A DNA stretch of 64,000 nt from Shiella aurantiaca (lineage in GTDB: Bacteria; Bacteroidota; Bacteroidia; Cytophagales; Cyclobacteriaceae): positions 435,507-499,506 of the forward strand of contig JAUHJS010000003.1 in assembly GCA_030412945.1 (NCBI GenBank). Direction: 5' to 3'. Under the pieces are notes generated by a model that saw only the letters and a list, made by a program, of their open reading frames with translations, was not told the DNA's origin and did not search any database. A program made the translations under genes and the position numbers. How positions within the stretch are numbered: position 1 is the stretch's first letter; each line of letters starts with the position of its first letter. Shown piece by piece: positions 55,588 to 64,000 of this stretch.

Positions 55588-57777
55588 ATGGCTATAATCA
55601 GATTCAGGGCTCTTGACGAAATCGCTAAACGCAAAGCGCCTCAATTCACACCACCTTCAAACAAAATTTCAGACTATTTCGGGCAAAACGTATTCGGAAA
55701 GGAAACGATGCGCGGCTATTTGTCTTCTGATATTTTTGATCGCTTACTGAGCACTATCGAAAAAGGAGAAAAAATGGACAGCGATGTAGCCGATGCCGTT
55801 GCCTCAGGCATGCGCGCCTGGGCTATGAGCCGTGGGGTTACCCACTATACCCACTGGTTTCAACCACTTACCGGTGCTACAGCCGAAAAACACGATTCGT
55901 TTTTTGATTTGATGAGTGATGGCCGTGCCATTGAAAAATTTAAAGGATCTGCCCTTGTGCAGCAAGAGCCTGATGCTTCTTCTTTTCCTAATGGAGGGAT
56001 TCGTAATACCTTTGAAGCCAGAGGATATACCGCCTGGGATCCTTCTTCTCCGGCTTTCATCTACGAAAGCAATAATGTAAAGACTTTGTGTATTCCTACG
56101 GTATTCGTTTCTTATACCGGGGAAGCATTAGATTATAAAGCTCCACTTCTGAAAGCTCTTTCTTTTGTAGATAAGGCCGCTACTGAGGTGGTACAAGAAT
56201 ATTTTGATAAAGGCGTAACCCGCGTTACGGCTTCTTTGGGTATTGAACAAGAGTATTTCTTGGTGGATCGTGCCTTGTACATGGCTCGCCCCGACTTAGT
56301 AATGGCCGGAAGAACCGTATTCGGACATTCGCCAGCCAAAGGGCAGCAGTTGGAAGATCATTATTTTGGTTCTATTCCTGCCCGTGCGCACAGCTTTATG
56401 GCTGATTTCGAGACTGAGGCCTTGAAATTGGGTATTCCTATCCGTACACGTCACAATGAGGTGGCTCCTTCACAATTTGAATGTGCGCCTACTTTTGAGG
56501 AAGTAAACTTGGCCATCGACCACAACCAATTGCTGATGGATGTGATGGATCGCGTAGCTGAGCGCCACGGATTCAAAGTATTGTTGCATGAAAAACCTTT
56601 CGCAGGAGTAAATGGTAGCGGTAAGCACAACAACTGGTCGTTAATTACCAACACCGGTCGCAATTTGTTTGCCCCATCTACCAAAGCCAAAGAGAACCTT
56701 CAGTTCTTGGTATTCTTTGTAAACACGATTATGGCGGTGTATGAGCATGCTGATTTGTTGCGTGCTTCTATCGCATCGGCTTCCAATGATCACCGCTTAG
56801 GTGCCAATGAAGCGCCTCCGGCTATCATGTCGGTATTTATTGGTTCTCAGCTTACCGAAGTATTGAATGAGCTGGAGAAAAATGCTACCGTAAAAGTAGG
56901 TAAAGGCGATAACGTGTACATGAAATTGGGCATTAATAAGATACCACCCATTTTGATGGACAATACCGACCGTAACCGTACTTCGCCTTTTGCTTTCACA
57001 GGTAATAAGTTTGAGTTCCGCGCGGTAGGTTCTTCTGCCAATAGCGCAAGTGCCATGGTGGTATTGAATACTATTGTAGGCGAGCAGCTGATTAAGTTCA
57101 AAGCCGATGTAGATAAGCTGATTGCCAAAGGCAAGAAGAAAGAAGTAGCGATTATTGATGTATTGAGAGATTATATCAAAAAATCGAAAGCGATACGTTT
57201 CGAAGGCAATGGCTATTCCGATGAGTGGAAAAAAGAAGCCGCTAAGCGTGGCTTGAGTAATATCGTAGGTACACCTGAGGCATTGGAAGTATATCTTTCG
57301 GCTAAATCGAAGAAACTATTCACTAGTGCGGGTATTATGAACGAGCGTGAATTGGAGGCTCGTCAGGAAATCCGCTTCGAAGAGTATATCAAGCGTATTC
57401 AGATTGAAGGACGTGTATTGGGCGATTTGGCTAGCAATCACGTAATCCCTACGGCTATCAATTACCAAAACAAGCTGATTCAAAACTTGAAAGGCTTAAA
57501 AGAGATTGGTATTGATATCAAGTCGTCTCCTGTTGCGAATATCGTGAAGGAAATCACAGAGCATATGAATATCATCATCACCAAGGTAGAGGAGATGACT
57601 GAAGCCCGTAAGGCAGCCAATAAGATTGAAGACGCCCACAAACGTGCTTTGGCGTATTACAATAAAGTAAAACCTTACTTTGATGAGATTCGCTACCATG
57701 TAGACAAGCTTGAGCTACTGGTAGACGATGAAGACTGGCCTTTGGTAAAATACAGAGAACTATTGTTTGTACGATAA
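55588..57777 (+). CDS. glnN: Type III glutamine synthetase
   Basis: 729 residues from the ATG at 55588 (the open frame begins at 55552 inside the promoter). GSIII signatures include MRGYLSSDIFDRL, GVTHYTHWFQPLTGATAEKHDSFF, ASLGIEQEYFLVDRALY, EVAPSQFECAPTFEEVNLAIDHNQ and the glutamate-binding NGSGKHNNWSL. This large form is standard in Bacteroidota. It makes glutamine from glutamate, ammonia and ATP. It stands alone with a promoter and terminator. Confidence 0.96.
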   Translation: MAIIRFRALDEIAKRKAPQFTPPSNKISDYFGQNVFGKETMRGYLSSDIFDRLLSTIEKGEKMDSDVADAVASGMRAWAMSRGVTHYTHWFQPLTGATAEKHDSFFDLMSDGRAIEKFKGSALVQQEPDASSFPNGGIRNTFEARGYTAWDPSSPAFIYESNNVKTLCIPTVFVSYTGEALDYKAPLLKALSFVDKAATEVVQEYFDKGVTRVTASLGIEQEYFLVDRALYMARPDLVMAGRTVFGHSPAKGQQLEDHYFGSIPARAHSFMADFETEALKLGIPIRTRHNEVAPSQFECAPTFEEVNLAIDHNQLLMDVMDRVAERHGFKVLLHEKPFAGVNGSGKHNNWSLITNTGRNLFAPSTKAKENLQFLVFFVNTIMAVYEHADLLRASIASASNDHRLGANEAPPAIMSVFIGSQLTEVLNELEKNATVKVGKGDNVYMKLGINKIPPILMDNTDRNRTSPFAFTGNKFEFRAVGSSANSASAMVVLNTIVGEQLIKFKADVDKLIAKGKKKEVAIIDVLRDYIKKSKAIRFEGNGYSDEWKKEAAKRGLSNIVGTPEALEVYLSAKSKKLFTSAGIMNERELEARQEIRFEEYIKRIQIEGRVLGDLASNHVIPTAINYQNKLIQNLKGLKEIGIDIKSSPVANIVKEITEHMNIIITKVEEMTEARKAANKIEDAHKRALAYYNKVKPYFDEIRYHVDKLELLVDDEDWPLVKYRELLFVR

Positions 57778-57782
57778 AACAG

Positions 57783-57807
57783 AAAAGCCCCGAAAGGGGC
57801 TTTTTTT
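57783..57807. terminator. Bidirectional terminator after glnN
   Basis: AAAAGCCCC / GGGGCTTTT with a GAAA tetraloop and T runs; serves the convergent dCMP deaminase gene. Confidence 0.92.
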
Positions 57808-58288
57808 ATATCATGTGGGTAACATTACTTAGCTCCCCATTGTATTTCTTGATAGTCACTCCAAACTCTTGTAAAAAATCCAGTCCTTCATCAGAGGCCA
57901 AGCCTTTGTATTCGGCATAGGACTTTAGGTAAATCACTTCTTTAATACCCATAGTATAGATTACCCGAGCACAGGCGATACAAGGTGATAAGGTAACATA
58001 CAAAGTGGAACCATCTACGCCCATTTTGTTTTTCACAGCATATAAAATGGCATTTTGCTCAGCATGAAGTGCCAAGGAACAACTCCCTTTACTGTCTTTT
58101 GGGCAACCTTCCTCTTTAAAGTCAATATCGCAGTTGTGTGTGCCCGCAGGAGGGCCATTATAACCTATACTAATAATACGTGTGTCTTTGGTGAGCACAG
58201 CTCCTACATGGCGCCTTACACAATGGCTACGCTTGGCCAAGTTCACGGCCAGTTCCATATAGATATCGTCAAACTCCGGTTTCATCAT
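57806..58288 (-). CDS. dCMP deaminase
   Basis: 160 residues. Zinc and catalytic motifs LHAEQNAILYA and LSPCIACARVIY are present, with a family insertion containing further Cys (NCDIDFKEEGCPKDSKGSC). It deaminates dCMP to dUMP for thymidylate supply. The gene lies 39 bases after the hybrid kinase gene on the same strand; cotranscription is possible. Confidence 0.93.
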   Translation of the reverse strand: MMKPEFDDIYMELAVNLAKRSHCVRRHVGAVLTKDTRIISIGYNGPPAGTHNCDIDFKEEGCPKDSKGSCSLALHAEQNAILYAVKNKMGVDGSTLYVTLSPCIACARVIYTMGIKEVIYLKSYAEYKGLASDEGLDFLQEFGVTIKKYNGELSNVTHMI

Positions 58289-58327
58289 ACAAAAGAAAAT
58301 TTGGCCTGCAAGTTACACATTGCAAGG

Positions 58328-60139
58328 CTAAGCAATCACCTTGTGGGGGATATACTTTCGGAAGAGTGCAATTACTTGCTGAGGATCAAAGGGTTTGGAA
58401 ATAAGGTCATTCATTCCCGCTTCATAAACCTTGTTTTTTACTTCCGATGGTTCAGAAGCGGTGAGCGCAATGATGGGAATATTGGCTTTTTTTCTATCCT
58501 TTAACTGTCGGATATTTTTGGCCGCTACATAGCCATTAACACCGGGCATTTGCAAATCCATCAGAATCAAGTCATAGTTTTCTTGCAAATGCATATTGAG
58601 TGCCGACTGCCCATCTCCGGCCACGGCCAATTCCACCTGCCATTTGTTTAGAAACTTGGTCATTACCATTACGTTGAGCATGGTATCTTCCGCCATCAAT
58701 ATCTTTACTCCTTGAAATCGAATATCTTCAATATCGGCCTGCTTTCTTTCTATTTGGCTGCTTTTAATGGAGGGCAGGTAATTGTATTTCAGGGTAAAGA
58801 AGAAGGTACTTCCTTTTTCCAATTCACTTTCTACGGTAATGGCTGAACCTTGCAATTCCAGCATTTTCTTAACAATAGCAAGCCCAAGGCCCGTTCCACC
58901 GTACTTTCTATTGATATAAGAAGCGGATTGGGTAAAAGGGCTGAATATTTGGGACAAATGCTCAGGGGCAATACCAATACCTTCGTCCTTAACCTGAAAA
59001 TTGATTTGTACCTCGTTTTCGTTACGAATGATAGGTTCTACATTCAGCCATATATTCCCTTTTTCGGTAAATTTCAGAGCATTACTTAATAGGTTGTTCA
59101 GAATCTGGGTAAGCTGGGTGAAATCACCCATAATCATATAATGAAACTTCGGCTCCATTTCATAATGTACCTGTACACCTTTTAATTGTCCTTGCTTTTG
59201 AAAGCTTTTAATGATTTGCTGACACAGTTGGTCGAGGTCGAAGGGGAGTTTCTCGGGCTGACTTTTTCCACTTTCCAGCTTATTGAAATTCAGGATGTCA
59301 TTCAGAATATGGAGCAGGTTTTCAGCCGAATACTTAAGGGTTTGCAAGTTGTCGTATTGGTCTTTTCGAGGGTTCTCGGTCAATAGAATATTGCTTAGTC
59401 CAATTACCACATTGAGGGGTGTGCGTATTTCGTGCGACATCACCGAAAGGAAACTCGACTTGGCTTCGGAGGATTCTTCAGCCTGTTTCATGGCATCTTC
59501 CAGCTTCTCATTGAGGGCCTTTTGCTGGTCGACTACTGCATTCAGACTGGTAATAGTAGAGCTAAACGAACTGTTGTACAGCCATATCACATAAATGATA
59601 AGTAAAAGAAGCGATACGGTACTGAAAGCGCGGGCAAAATCATTGGCTTGTTCAGGCTCAAATGGAATAATGGCCGAGAAGGCCTCATTGTAAAAAATCA
59701 AGAGTATAACCGGAATACTCACTATGGCCGTGTACAGCGAACCATAAAATTGGCCTAGGGCAAAAAATGCGAAAAAGGAAACCAGAATAATCAACTCAAA
59801 AGTAATGAGGTTGACCGTTTGGAAGATGATAAAGGAATTACTGAAAATATTTCCCAAGGTCATCCAAATCACCCAATGGCTTACCCGCTTGTAGCGCCCA
59901 GTCCTGACCAAGTATAAAAAAAGGCCCAGTGTGAGGATAAAAATAACAGAGGTACGAACAATCTGCATAGGCAGTTGTTGCATCACTATATTGGGCAATG
60001 ACACCACCATGATGGTGAGTACAATCAGAAGCCCATTGTACAAGAGCTTAATCCGCGTTTTGTCCAGTAATGATTCATGTGAATCAAGAAGCGGCTGAAG
60101 CGCCATGGAGGAGAAATACTTTGGAATAGCGGGGTTCAT
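58328..60139 (-). CDS. Membrane hybrid sensor histidine kinase
   Basis: 603 residues. Six to seven hydrophobic helices (about 30-190), a short coiled coil, HisKA with H236 in VMSHEIRTPLN, ATPase N-box LSNALKF, DEGIGI and GTGLGLAI, then a receiver domain with D528 in LMDLQMPG and K582-P in ISKPFDP. Phosphate would pass from H236 to D528 and then to a further partner not seen nearby. No periplasmic sensor domain is evident, so the membrane region is probably the sensor. Confidence 0.93.
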   Translation of the reverse strand: MNPAIPKYFSSMALQPLLDSHESLLDKTRIKLLYNGLLIVLTIMVVSLPNIVMQQLPMQIVRTSVIFILTLGLFLYLVRTGRYKRVSHWVIWMTLGNIFSNSFIIFQTVNLITFELIILVSFFAFFALGQFYGSLYTAIVSIPVILLIFYNEAFSAIIPFEPEQANDFARAFSTVSLLLLIIYVIWLYNSSFSSTITSLNAVVDQQKALNEKLEDAMKQAEESSEAKSSFLSVMSHEIRTPLNVVIGLSNILLTENPRKDQYDNLQTLKYSAENLLHILNDILNFNKLESGKSQPEKLPFDLDQLCQQIIKSFQKQGQLKGVQVHYEMEPKFHYMIMGDFTQLTQILNNLLSNALKFTEKGNIWLNVEPIIRNENEVQINFQVKDEGIGIAPEHLSQIFSPFTQSASYINRKYGGTGLGLAIVKKMLELQGSAITVESELEKGSTFFFTLKYNYLPSIKSSQIERKQADIEDIRFQGVKILMAEDTMLNVMVMTKFLNKWQVELAVAGDGQSALNMHLQENYDLILMDLQMPGVNGYVAAKNIRQLKDRKKANIPIIALTASEPSEVKNKVYEAGMNDLISKPFDPQQVIALFRKYIPHKVIA

Positions 60140-60240
60140 TTAGTAAATTGAAAGCTACAAAGATTAACTATCGTACCTTAATATAGTACTATTTATTGAA
60201 TAATTTTTTACCTATTAACACAAATAAAACCGAGTAACTT

Positions 60241-60762
60241 ATGAAAAAAGTACTTTTTATTGCCTTCTGCTTCATTGCAAGCTCTGTATGGGCACAAGAT
60301 GCACTGCAACCTAAGCCTAGCCCTACCGATATCGCTAAAGAGATGGTAGGAGAGACCTATATCAAAGTAACCTATGCGCGCCCACACAAAAAAGGCCGTG
60401 CTATATTTGGAGAACTCGTTCCTTATGGAAAAGTTTGGAGAACAGGCGCCAATGAAGCCACAGAAATTACATTTACTAAAGATGTGGTGTTTGGGGGTAA
60501 GGAATTAGCTGCAGGTACGTATGCCTTGTTTACCATCCCTAATACAAGCGAATGGACCATTATTTTGAATAGCGATTTGGGACAATGGGGCGCTTATGGC
60601 TACAAAGAAAAAAATGATGTACTACGTGTAAATGTTCCCGTAGAAAAGGCTGATGCCGAATACGAGCCCTTCACCATCAAAGTGAAAAAGAATGGCAAAG
60701 AAGCCAGTTTGCAGCTTATGTGGGATACCACCCAAGTATCAGTACCGATTCAAACTAAATAA
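60241..60762 (+). CDS. DUF2911 secreted protein
   Basis: 173 residues with signal peptide (1-19, ending SVWAQ). The DUF2911 core is visible: SPTDIAKEMVGETYIKVTYARPHKKGRAIFGELVPYGKVWRTGANEATEITFTKDV, then GTYALFTIPN and WGAYGYKEKNDVLRV. Function unknown; the protein is periplasmic or surface-exposed. It precedes DUF962 by two bases. Confidence 0.92.
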   Translation: MKKVLFIAFCFIASSVWAQDALQPKPSPTDIAKEMVGETYIKVTYARPHKKGRAIFGELVPYGKVWRTGANEATEITFTKDVVFGGKELAAGTYALFTIPNTSEWTIILNSDLGQWGAYGYKEKNDVLRVNVPVEKADAEYEPFTIKVKKNGKEASLQLMWDTTQVSVPIQTK

Positions 60763-60764
60763 GT

Positions 60765-61106
60765 ATGAGCGACAAAGGCTTCACACGGCTCAAGGATTTT
60801 TATCCCTATTACTTGGAAGAACACCAAAACCCCACCTGTAGAATTTTGCACTTTATTGGTACCAGTTTGGTGTTTGGGCTTTTGTTTTATGGGCTTATTT
60901 CCGGGAAGTATTGGGCACTCTGGTTTATTCCGGTAGTGGGCTACGGTTTTGCCTGGGTGGGGCACTATTTCTTCGAAAAAAACAAACCGGCCACTTTCCA
61001 ATATCCTTTATATAGTTTGGCCTCCGATTTTATTTTATATTTCGAATTACTAATCGGAAAGCAATCCTTTAAACCCAAAACGCATGGAGATTCAGCAGCA
61101 GGATGA
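60765..61106 (+). CDS. DUF962/Mpo1-like membrane protein
   Basis: 113 residues with two to three hydrophobic segments. Motifs YYLEEHQNPTCRILHFIGTS and VGHYFFEKNKPATFQYP hold the conserved histidines of the Mpo1 family, whose yeast member is a fatty-acid alpha-dioxygenase. Bacterial role unproven. It overlaps the GNAT gene by 23 bases. Confidence 0.9.
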   Translation: MSDKGFTRLKDFYPYYLEEHQNPTCRILHFIGTSLVFGLLFYGLISGKYWALWFIPVVGYGFAWVGHYFFEKNKPATFQYPLYSLASDFILYFELLIGKQSFKPKTHGDSAAG

Positions 61107-61368
61107 TGGCCACAAAGGCTCCTTTTTTATAAAATCTGAGGGCAAAAAACTGGCCGAGATGACCTACGTGTACTCAGGCCCGGGCCGATTGATTATTGAC
61201 CATACCGAGGTGGACGAATCGCTACGTGGACAAAAAGTAGGCAATAAACTCCTCGATAAAGTAGTAGAAATGGCTAGAGCCAAAGATTTGAAAATCTTGC
61301 CTTTATGTCCTTTTGCAAAAGCTACTTTACTGAAAAACAAAGAGGCTTTTGCCGATGTATTAGTATAA
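61084..61368 (+). CDS. Small GNAT-like acetyltransferase
   Basis: 94 residues matching the short COG2388 family: KKLAEMTYVYSGPGRLIIDHTEVDESLRGQKVGNKLLDKVVEMARAKDLKILPLCPFAK. The acetyl-CoA loop is RGQKVGNKL. It is too short to be a full GNAT domain; these stand-alone proteins have no known substrate. It is the third of three tightly linked genes. Confidence 0.88.
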   Translation: MEIQQQDDGHKGSFFIKSEGKKLAEMTYVYSGPGRLIIDHTEVDESLRGQKVGNKLLDKVVEMARAKDLKILPLCPFAKATLLKNKEAFADVLV

Positions 61369-61387
61369 CCAACAATCTACCTATCGG

Positions 61388-61420
61388 AAAAGGAGGAGCT
61401 GCTATCGGTTTCTCCTTTTT
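61388..61420 (+). terminator. Possible terminator after the GNAT gene
   Basis: AAAAGGAG / CTCCTTTT (8 bp) with a 16-base loop and a T run. Confidence 0.55.
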
Positions 61421-61475
61421 ATTTGTCCTTTAGGCTAAATCTCAGCCTTGCCTATTAAATCCCCTTTCCGCGTGC

Positions 61476-61483
61476 TACCTTTG
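61476..61483 (+). promoter_or_regulatory. Candidate -7 element abutting the ABC-F start codon
   Basis: TACCTTTG followed by CAGC and the ATG at 61488. It matches TAnnTTTG, but no TTG stands at the expected spacing. If real, the transcript would be nearly leaderless. Confidence 0.4.
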
Positions 61484-61487
61484 CAGC

Positions 61488-63407
61488 ATGTTAGCCATAA
61501 GCAATCTCAGTTATTTTATCGGGGGCCGTCCTTTGTATCAAGAAGCCTCTTTGCATATAAAACCCAAAGATAAAATCGGTTTGATCGGTATGAACGGTAC
61601 CGGAAAATCGACCCTTCTTCGCCTCATAGTGGGAGAATATCAGCCCGATGGTGGCAGCATCAGCAAAAGCAATGAATGCACCATCGGCTTCCTAAACCAA
61701 GATTTGCTTTCTTACCAAAGTGAAGATTCTATCCTTTCGGTAGCCATGCAGGCTTTTCAAGAAGCGGTGGAAATCCAAAAGAAAATCGATAAGGTGCTTC
61801 ATGAAATGGAGCATAACTATAAAGACGAGTTGGTAGACAAGCTGGCCAAATTGCAGCATCAGTTTGAAGACCTCGATGGCTACAGTATGCAGGCCAAAGC
61901 CGAAGAAGTATTAGAAGGAATTGGATTTAAAACGGCAGACCTACAAAAACCGCTCAAGCAGTTTTCGGGTGGATGGCGCATGCGCGTAATGTTGGCTAAG
62001 CTTCTTTTAGAACGACCCAGCTTACTTTTGCTCGATGAGCCCACCAACCACCTCGATTTACCATCTATTCAATGGGTGGAGAATTACCTCAAAAACTATG
62101 AAGGGGCGGTGATAATTGTCTCCCACGATCGTCAGTTCTTGGATGGAGCGGTAACGAGCATAGTAGAAGTGGCTAATCAGCAGCTTACCCAGTATTCGGG
62201 CAATTACAGCTTTTACTTAACCGAAAAAGAGGAGCGTAAGGAAATCCAGAAGAATGCTTTTGAGAATCAGCAGGCCAAAATCCGCCAGACCGAGCGCTTC
62301 ATCGAGCGTTTCCGAAGCAAAGCAACTAAAGCCCGTCAGGTGCAATCAAGGGTAAAAGCCCTAGATAGAATGGATATGATAGATGATGTGGTGGACGATA
62401 ATGTGTCGGTGAATTTCAATTTCCGTTTCACCCAAAATCCGGGGCGTACCATCCTGTCGCTTAAGGACGTATCCAAGGCCTATGGCGATTTACAAATCCT
62501 GAAAAACACACATGCCCTCATCGAGCGGGGCGATAAAATAGCCTTGATTGGTGCCAATGGAAAAGGGAAATCTACCTTGCTGCGTATTATTGCCGGAACG
62601 GAAAAGATTGAAGGACAAAGGGAAATGGGCCACAATGTGCGCATGAGCTTTTTTGCTCAGCACCAGTTGGAATCCCTCAATATTGAAAACGAAATATTGG
62701 ATGAACTCAAACAAGCCGGAACTGATAAAACCGAGATGGAACTACGCTCGGTACTCGGATGCTTCTTATTCAGTAACGAAGAGGTTTTCAAGAAAATAAA
62801 AGTACTATCGGGAGGAGAGAAGTCGCGAGTGGCCTTGGCCAAAACCCTGATTTCAGAAGCCAATTTCCTGCTGCTGGATGAACCGACCAACCACCTTGAT
62901 ATCCAATCAGAAAACATCCTGATTCAGGCCTTGCAACAGTATTTGGGCACCTTCGTGATTGTTTCCCACAACCGTTATTTCATCAGCCATGTGGCCAATA
63001 AGATTTGGTATATCGAAGATCACGAGATTAAGGAATACCCCGGTACCTACGATGAGTACCAAGATTGGCGTGCCCGCACCCAAAGTGAAATGCAAGTTGA
63101 ACAGCCTGTAAAGAAAGAAGAGAAAAAGGCTAAGGAAAAACCTATGAGTGCCGATGAGGCCATTCGTAAGCAAGAAGGGGAGAAGAAGCGTAAAAAGCTG
63201 GAAAAGGATTTGGAAGCAGCCGAAAATCATATTGCAATCCTTGAAGCCAAGCTAAGTGCTGCGGAAGAAGAACTGGCCAAACCCGAGGTGTACGCCCATC
63301 TGGAGAAATTGCAGCAGGTAAACGAACGCTACGAACAAATTAAGAAAGACCTGGAAGAAATGAACAGCCGTTGGGAAGCGTTAGCTTTGGAACTGGATAG
63401 TTTGTAA
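61488..63407 (+). CDS. ABC-F family ATPase
   Basis: 639 residues with two ABC domains and no membrane segment. First: GMNGTGKSTL, signature FSGGWRMRVML, Walker B LLLLDEPTNHLDLPS; second: GANGKGKSTL, LSGGEKSRVAL, LLLDEPTNHLDIQS. An inter-domain helical linker (about 235-305) and a C-terminal coiled coil (about 540-639) are present. ABC-F proteins bind ribosomes and act in translation or antibiotic protection; it resembles the Uup/YbiT/YheS housekeeping groups more than resistance forms, but this is not decided. Confidence 0.93.
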   Translation: MLAISNLSYFIGGRPLYQEASLHIKPKDKIGLIGMNGTGKSTLLRLIVGEYQPDGGSISKSNECTIGFLNQDLLSYQSEDSILSVAMQAFQEAVEIQKKIDKVLHEMEHNYKDELVDKLAKLQHQFEDLDGYSMQAKAEEVLEGIGFKTADLQKPLKQFSGGWRMRVMLAKLLLERPSLLLLDEPTNHLDLPSIQWVENYLKNYEGAVIIVSHDRQFLDGAVTSIVEVANQQLTQYSGNYSFYLTEKEERKEIQKNAFENQQAKIRQTERFIERFRSKATKARQVQSRVKALDRMDMIDDVVDDNVSVNFNFRFTQNPGRTILSLKDVSKAYGDLQILKNTHALIERGDKIALIGANGKGKSTLLRIIAGTEKIEGQREMGHNVRMSFFAQHQLESLNIENEILDELKQAGTDKTEMELRSVLGCFLFSNEEVFKKIKVLSGGEKSRVALAKTLISEANFLLLDEPTNHLDIQSENILIQALQQYLGTFVIVSHNRYFISHVANKIWYIEDHEIKEYPGTYDEYQDWRARTQSEMQVEQPVKKEEKKAKEKPMSADEAIRKQEGEKKRKKLEKDLEAAENHIAILEAKLSAAEEELAKPEVYAHLEKLQQVNERYEQIKKDLEEMNSRWEALALELDSL

Positions 63408-63416
63408 TTTCCCTTC

Positions 63417-63902
63417 ATGGATTGGATACTAATTAGCATAGCATGTCTCCTGAGCCTTGTGGGCTTAATCGGATGTATTATTCCCGGAATACCCGGCCCA
63501 CCGCTCAATTGGCTGGCACTTTTATTACTTTTTTTCTTGAGTGCTGAGCCACTTACTACCGACTTCTTACTGATTTGGCTGGTGGTTACGGTGCTTGTCA
63601 CCGGACTGGATTATTGGATTCCCGCAGCCGGAACGAAGAAAATGGGCGGTACGCGCTATGGCGTGTGGGGTAGTTTGATAGGGCTCATCATCGGCTTGTT
63701 TTTCTTTCCCCCAATCGGACTAATTTTTGGCCCTTTCTTGGGCGCTTTGGCAGGCGAAATGTATGCCGGACAAAATTCCCATCAAGCATTTCGGGCAGCC
63801 TTAGGCTCATTCCTTGGCCTGCTAGTAGGCACTGTTGCCAAACTGATTGCTTCGGGAATGATGGTGTACTATGCCGTGAAGGCAAGCCTGAGCATCTGGT
63901 AA
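63417..63902 (+). CDS. DUF456 membrane protein
   Basis: 161 residues, almost wholly hydrophobic with Gly-rich helices: LISIACLLSLVGLIGCIIPGIPGPPLNWLALLLL, then YGVWGSLIGLIIGLFFFPPIGLIFGPFLGALAGEMY. It matches DUF456. Function unknown. It starts nine bases after the ABC-F gene, so the two share a message. Confidence 0.9.
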   Translation: MDWILISIACLLSLVGLIGCIIPGIPGPPLNWLALLLLFFLSAEPLTTDFLLIWLVVTVLVTGLDYWIPAAGTKKMGGTRYGVWGSLIGLIIGLFFFPPIGLIFGPFLGALAGEMYAGQNSHQAFRAALGSFLGLLVGTVAKLIASGMMVYYAVKASLSIW

Positions 63903-63922
63903 GCATTCATTAGGTCAGTAAA

Positions 63923-63960
63923 ACAGAAAAGCGCAAGGAAACCCTCGCGCTTTTCTGTTG
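63923..63960. terminator. Bidirectional terminator after the DUF456 gene
   Basis: AACAGAAAAGCGC / GCGCTTTTCTGTT, a 13-bp stem with a 12-base loop. It would also serve the convergent frame at the right edge. Confidence 0.85.
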
Positions 63961-63977
63961 TCTTATCTCAATCGCTA

Positions 63978-64000
63978 TTACATCTTCTGAATCACAATAG
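63978..64000 (-). CDS. Last codons of a possible T9SS type A substrate (partial)
   Basis: On the minus strand the frame ends IVIQKM then TAA at 63978-63980, and continues out of the window. The ending IVIQ resembles the last strand of T9SS type A sorting domains (compare LMIQR in the first gene). A terminator lies at the right distance. Only six residues are visible. Confidence 0.35.

Noticed and set aside
1..64000. CRISPR array, tRNA, rRNA, insertion sequence, prophage
   Set aside because: I scanned intergenic regions and found no spaced direct repeats, cloverleaf sequences, transposase frames or phage structural genes.

Overview
The window reads as chromosomal DNA of a Bacteroidota bacterium, most likely Flavobacteriia-like. 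The signs are proteins with type IX secretion (T9SS) C-terminal sorting domains of both type A and type B, a PorX response regulator, a fused LpxC-FabZ, a type III glutamine synthetase, an IcmF-type fused acyl-CoA mutase, families typical of the phylum (DUF4494, DUF2911, DUF5683-like), and promoters of the TTG-N19-21-TAnnTTTG type. G+C looks moderate (low to mid 40s by eye, not computed). I saw no rRNA, tRNA, CRISPR array, insertion sequence, prophage or integration site. No gene-free stretch exceeds 300 bases; the longest gap (about 270 bases, before 31151) holds divergent promoters.

Layout. 1-9135: 3' part of a giant T9SS-secreted surface protein built of Ig-like repeats. 9172-11863: small conserved protein, single-domain response regulator and PAS/GAF histidine kinase. 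12006-15440: IcmF. 15516-20132: membrane patatin-like lipase, THUMP-type rRNA methyltransferase, TPR-like protein. 20296-20715: TM2 protein. 20748-23547: overlapping four-gene envelope operon (LolA-like, YidD-like, two TPR plus DUF5683-like membrane proteins). 23655-24164: DUF4494. 24208-27421: copper-type MbnP/MbnH operon with a Cys-motif outer-membrane barrel and a small Cys-motif membrane protein. 27467-30882: succinate dehydrogenase sdhCAB. 31151-34479: type B T9SS substrate and a DCC-family protein. 34528-35403: fabD. 35585-36224: RelE/HigB-like toxin and Xre antitoxin with a palindromic operator. 36232-38557: folK and sppA, divergent. 38590-44292: biotin genes bioB and bioF-(lipid kinase)-bioD-bioA, with a porin-like gene between. 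44327-44911: LpoB-like lipoprotein. 44936-50071: HD phosphohydrolase, lpxD, lpxC-fabZ, lpxA and an orphan ABC ATPase. 50114-53321: porX, tsaE, alanine dehydrogenase-like gene. 53392-54013: PIN toxin plus an unlisted 53-residue partner. 54141-55462: FkbM methyltransferase and SET-domain protein. 55588-57777: glutamine synthetase III. 57806-60139: dCMP deaminase, hybrid histidine kinase. 60241-61368: DUF2911, DUF962 and GNAT genes. 61488-63902: ABC-F ATPase and DUF456 protein. The right edge probably holds the last codons of another T9SS substrate.

Themes. Much of the window concerns the cell envelope: lipid A synthesis, lipoprotein and membrane-insertion factors, T9SS substrates and their regulator PorX. 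The rest is core metabolism (Sdh, biotin, folate, fatty acids, glutamine). Accessory content is limited to two toxin-antitoxin pairs and the MbnPH-type module, which is the least characterised system here. Functions are inferred from motifs read by eye; no database search was run.
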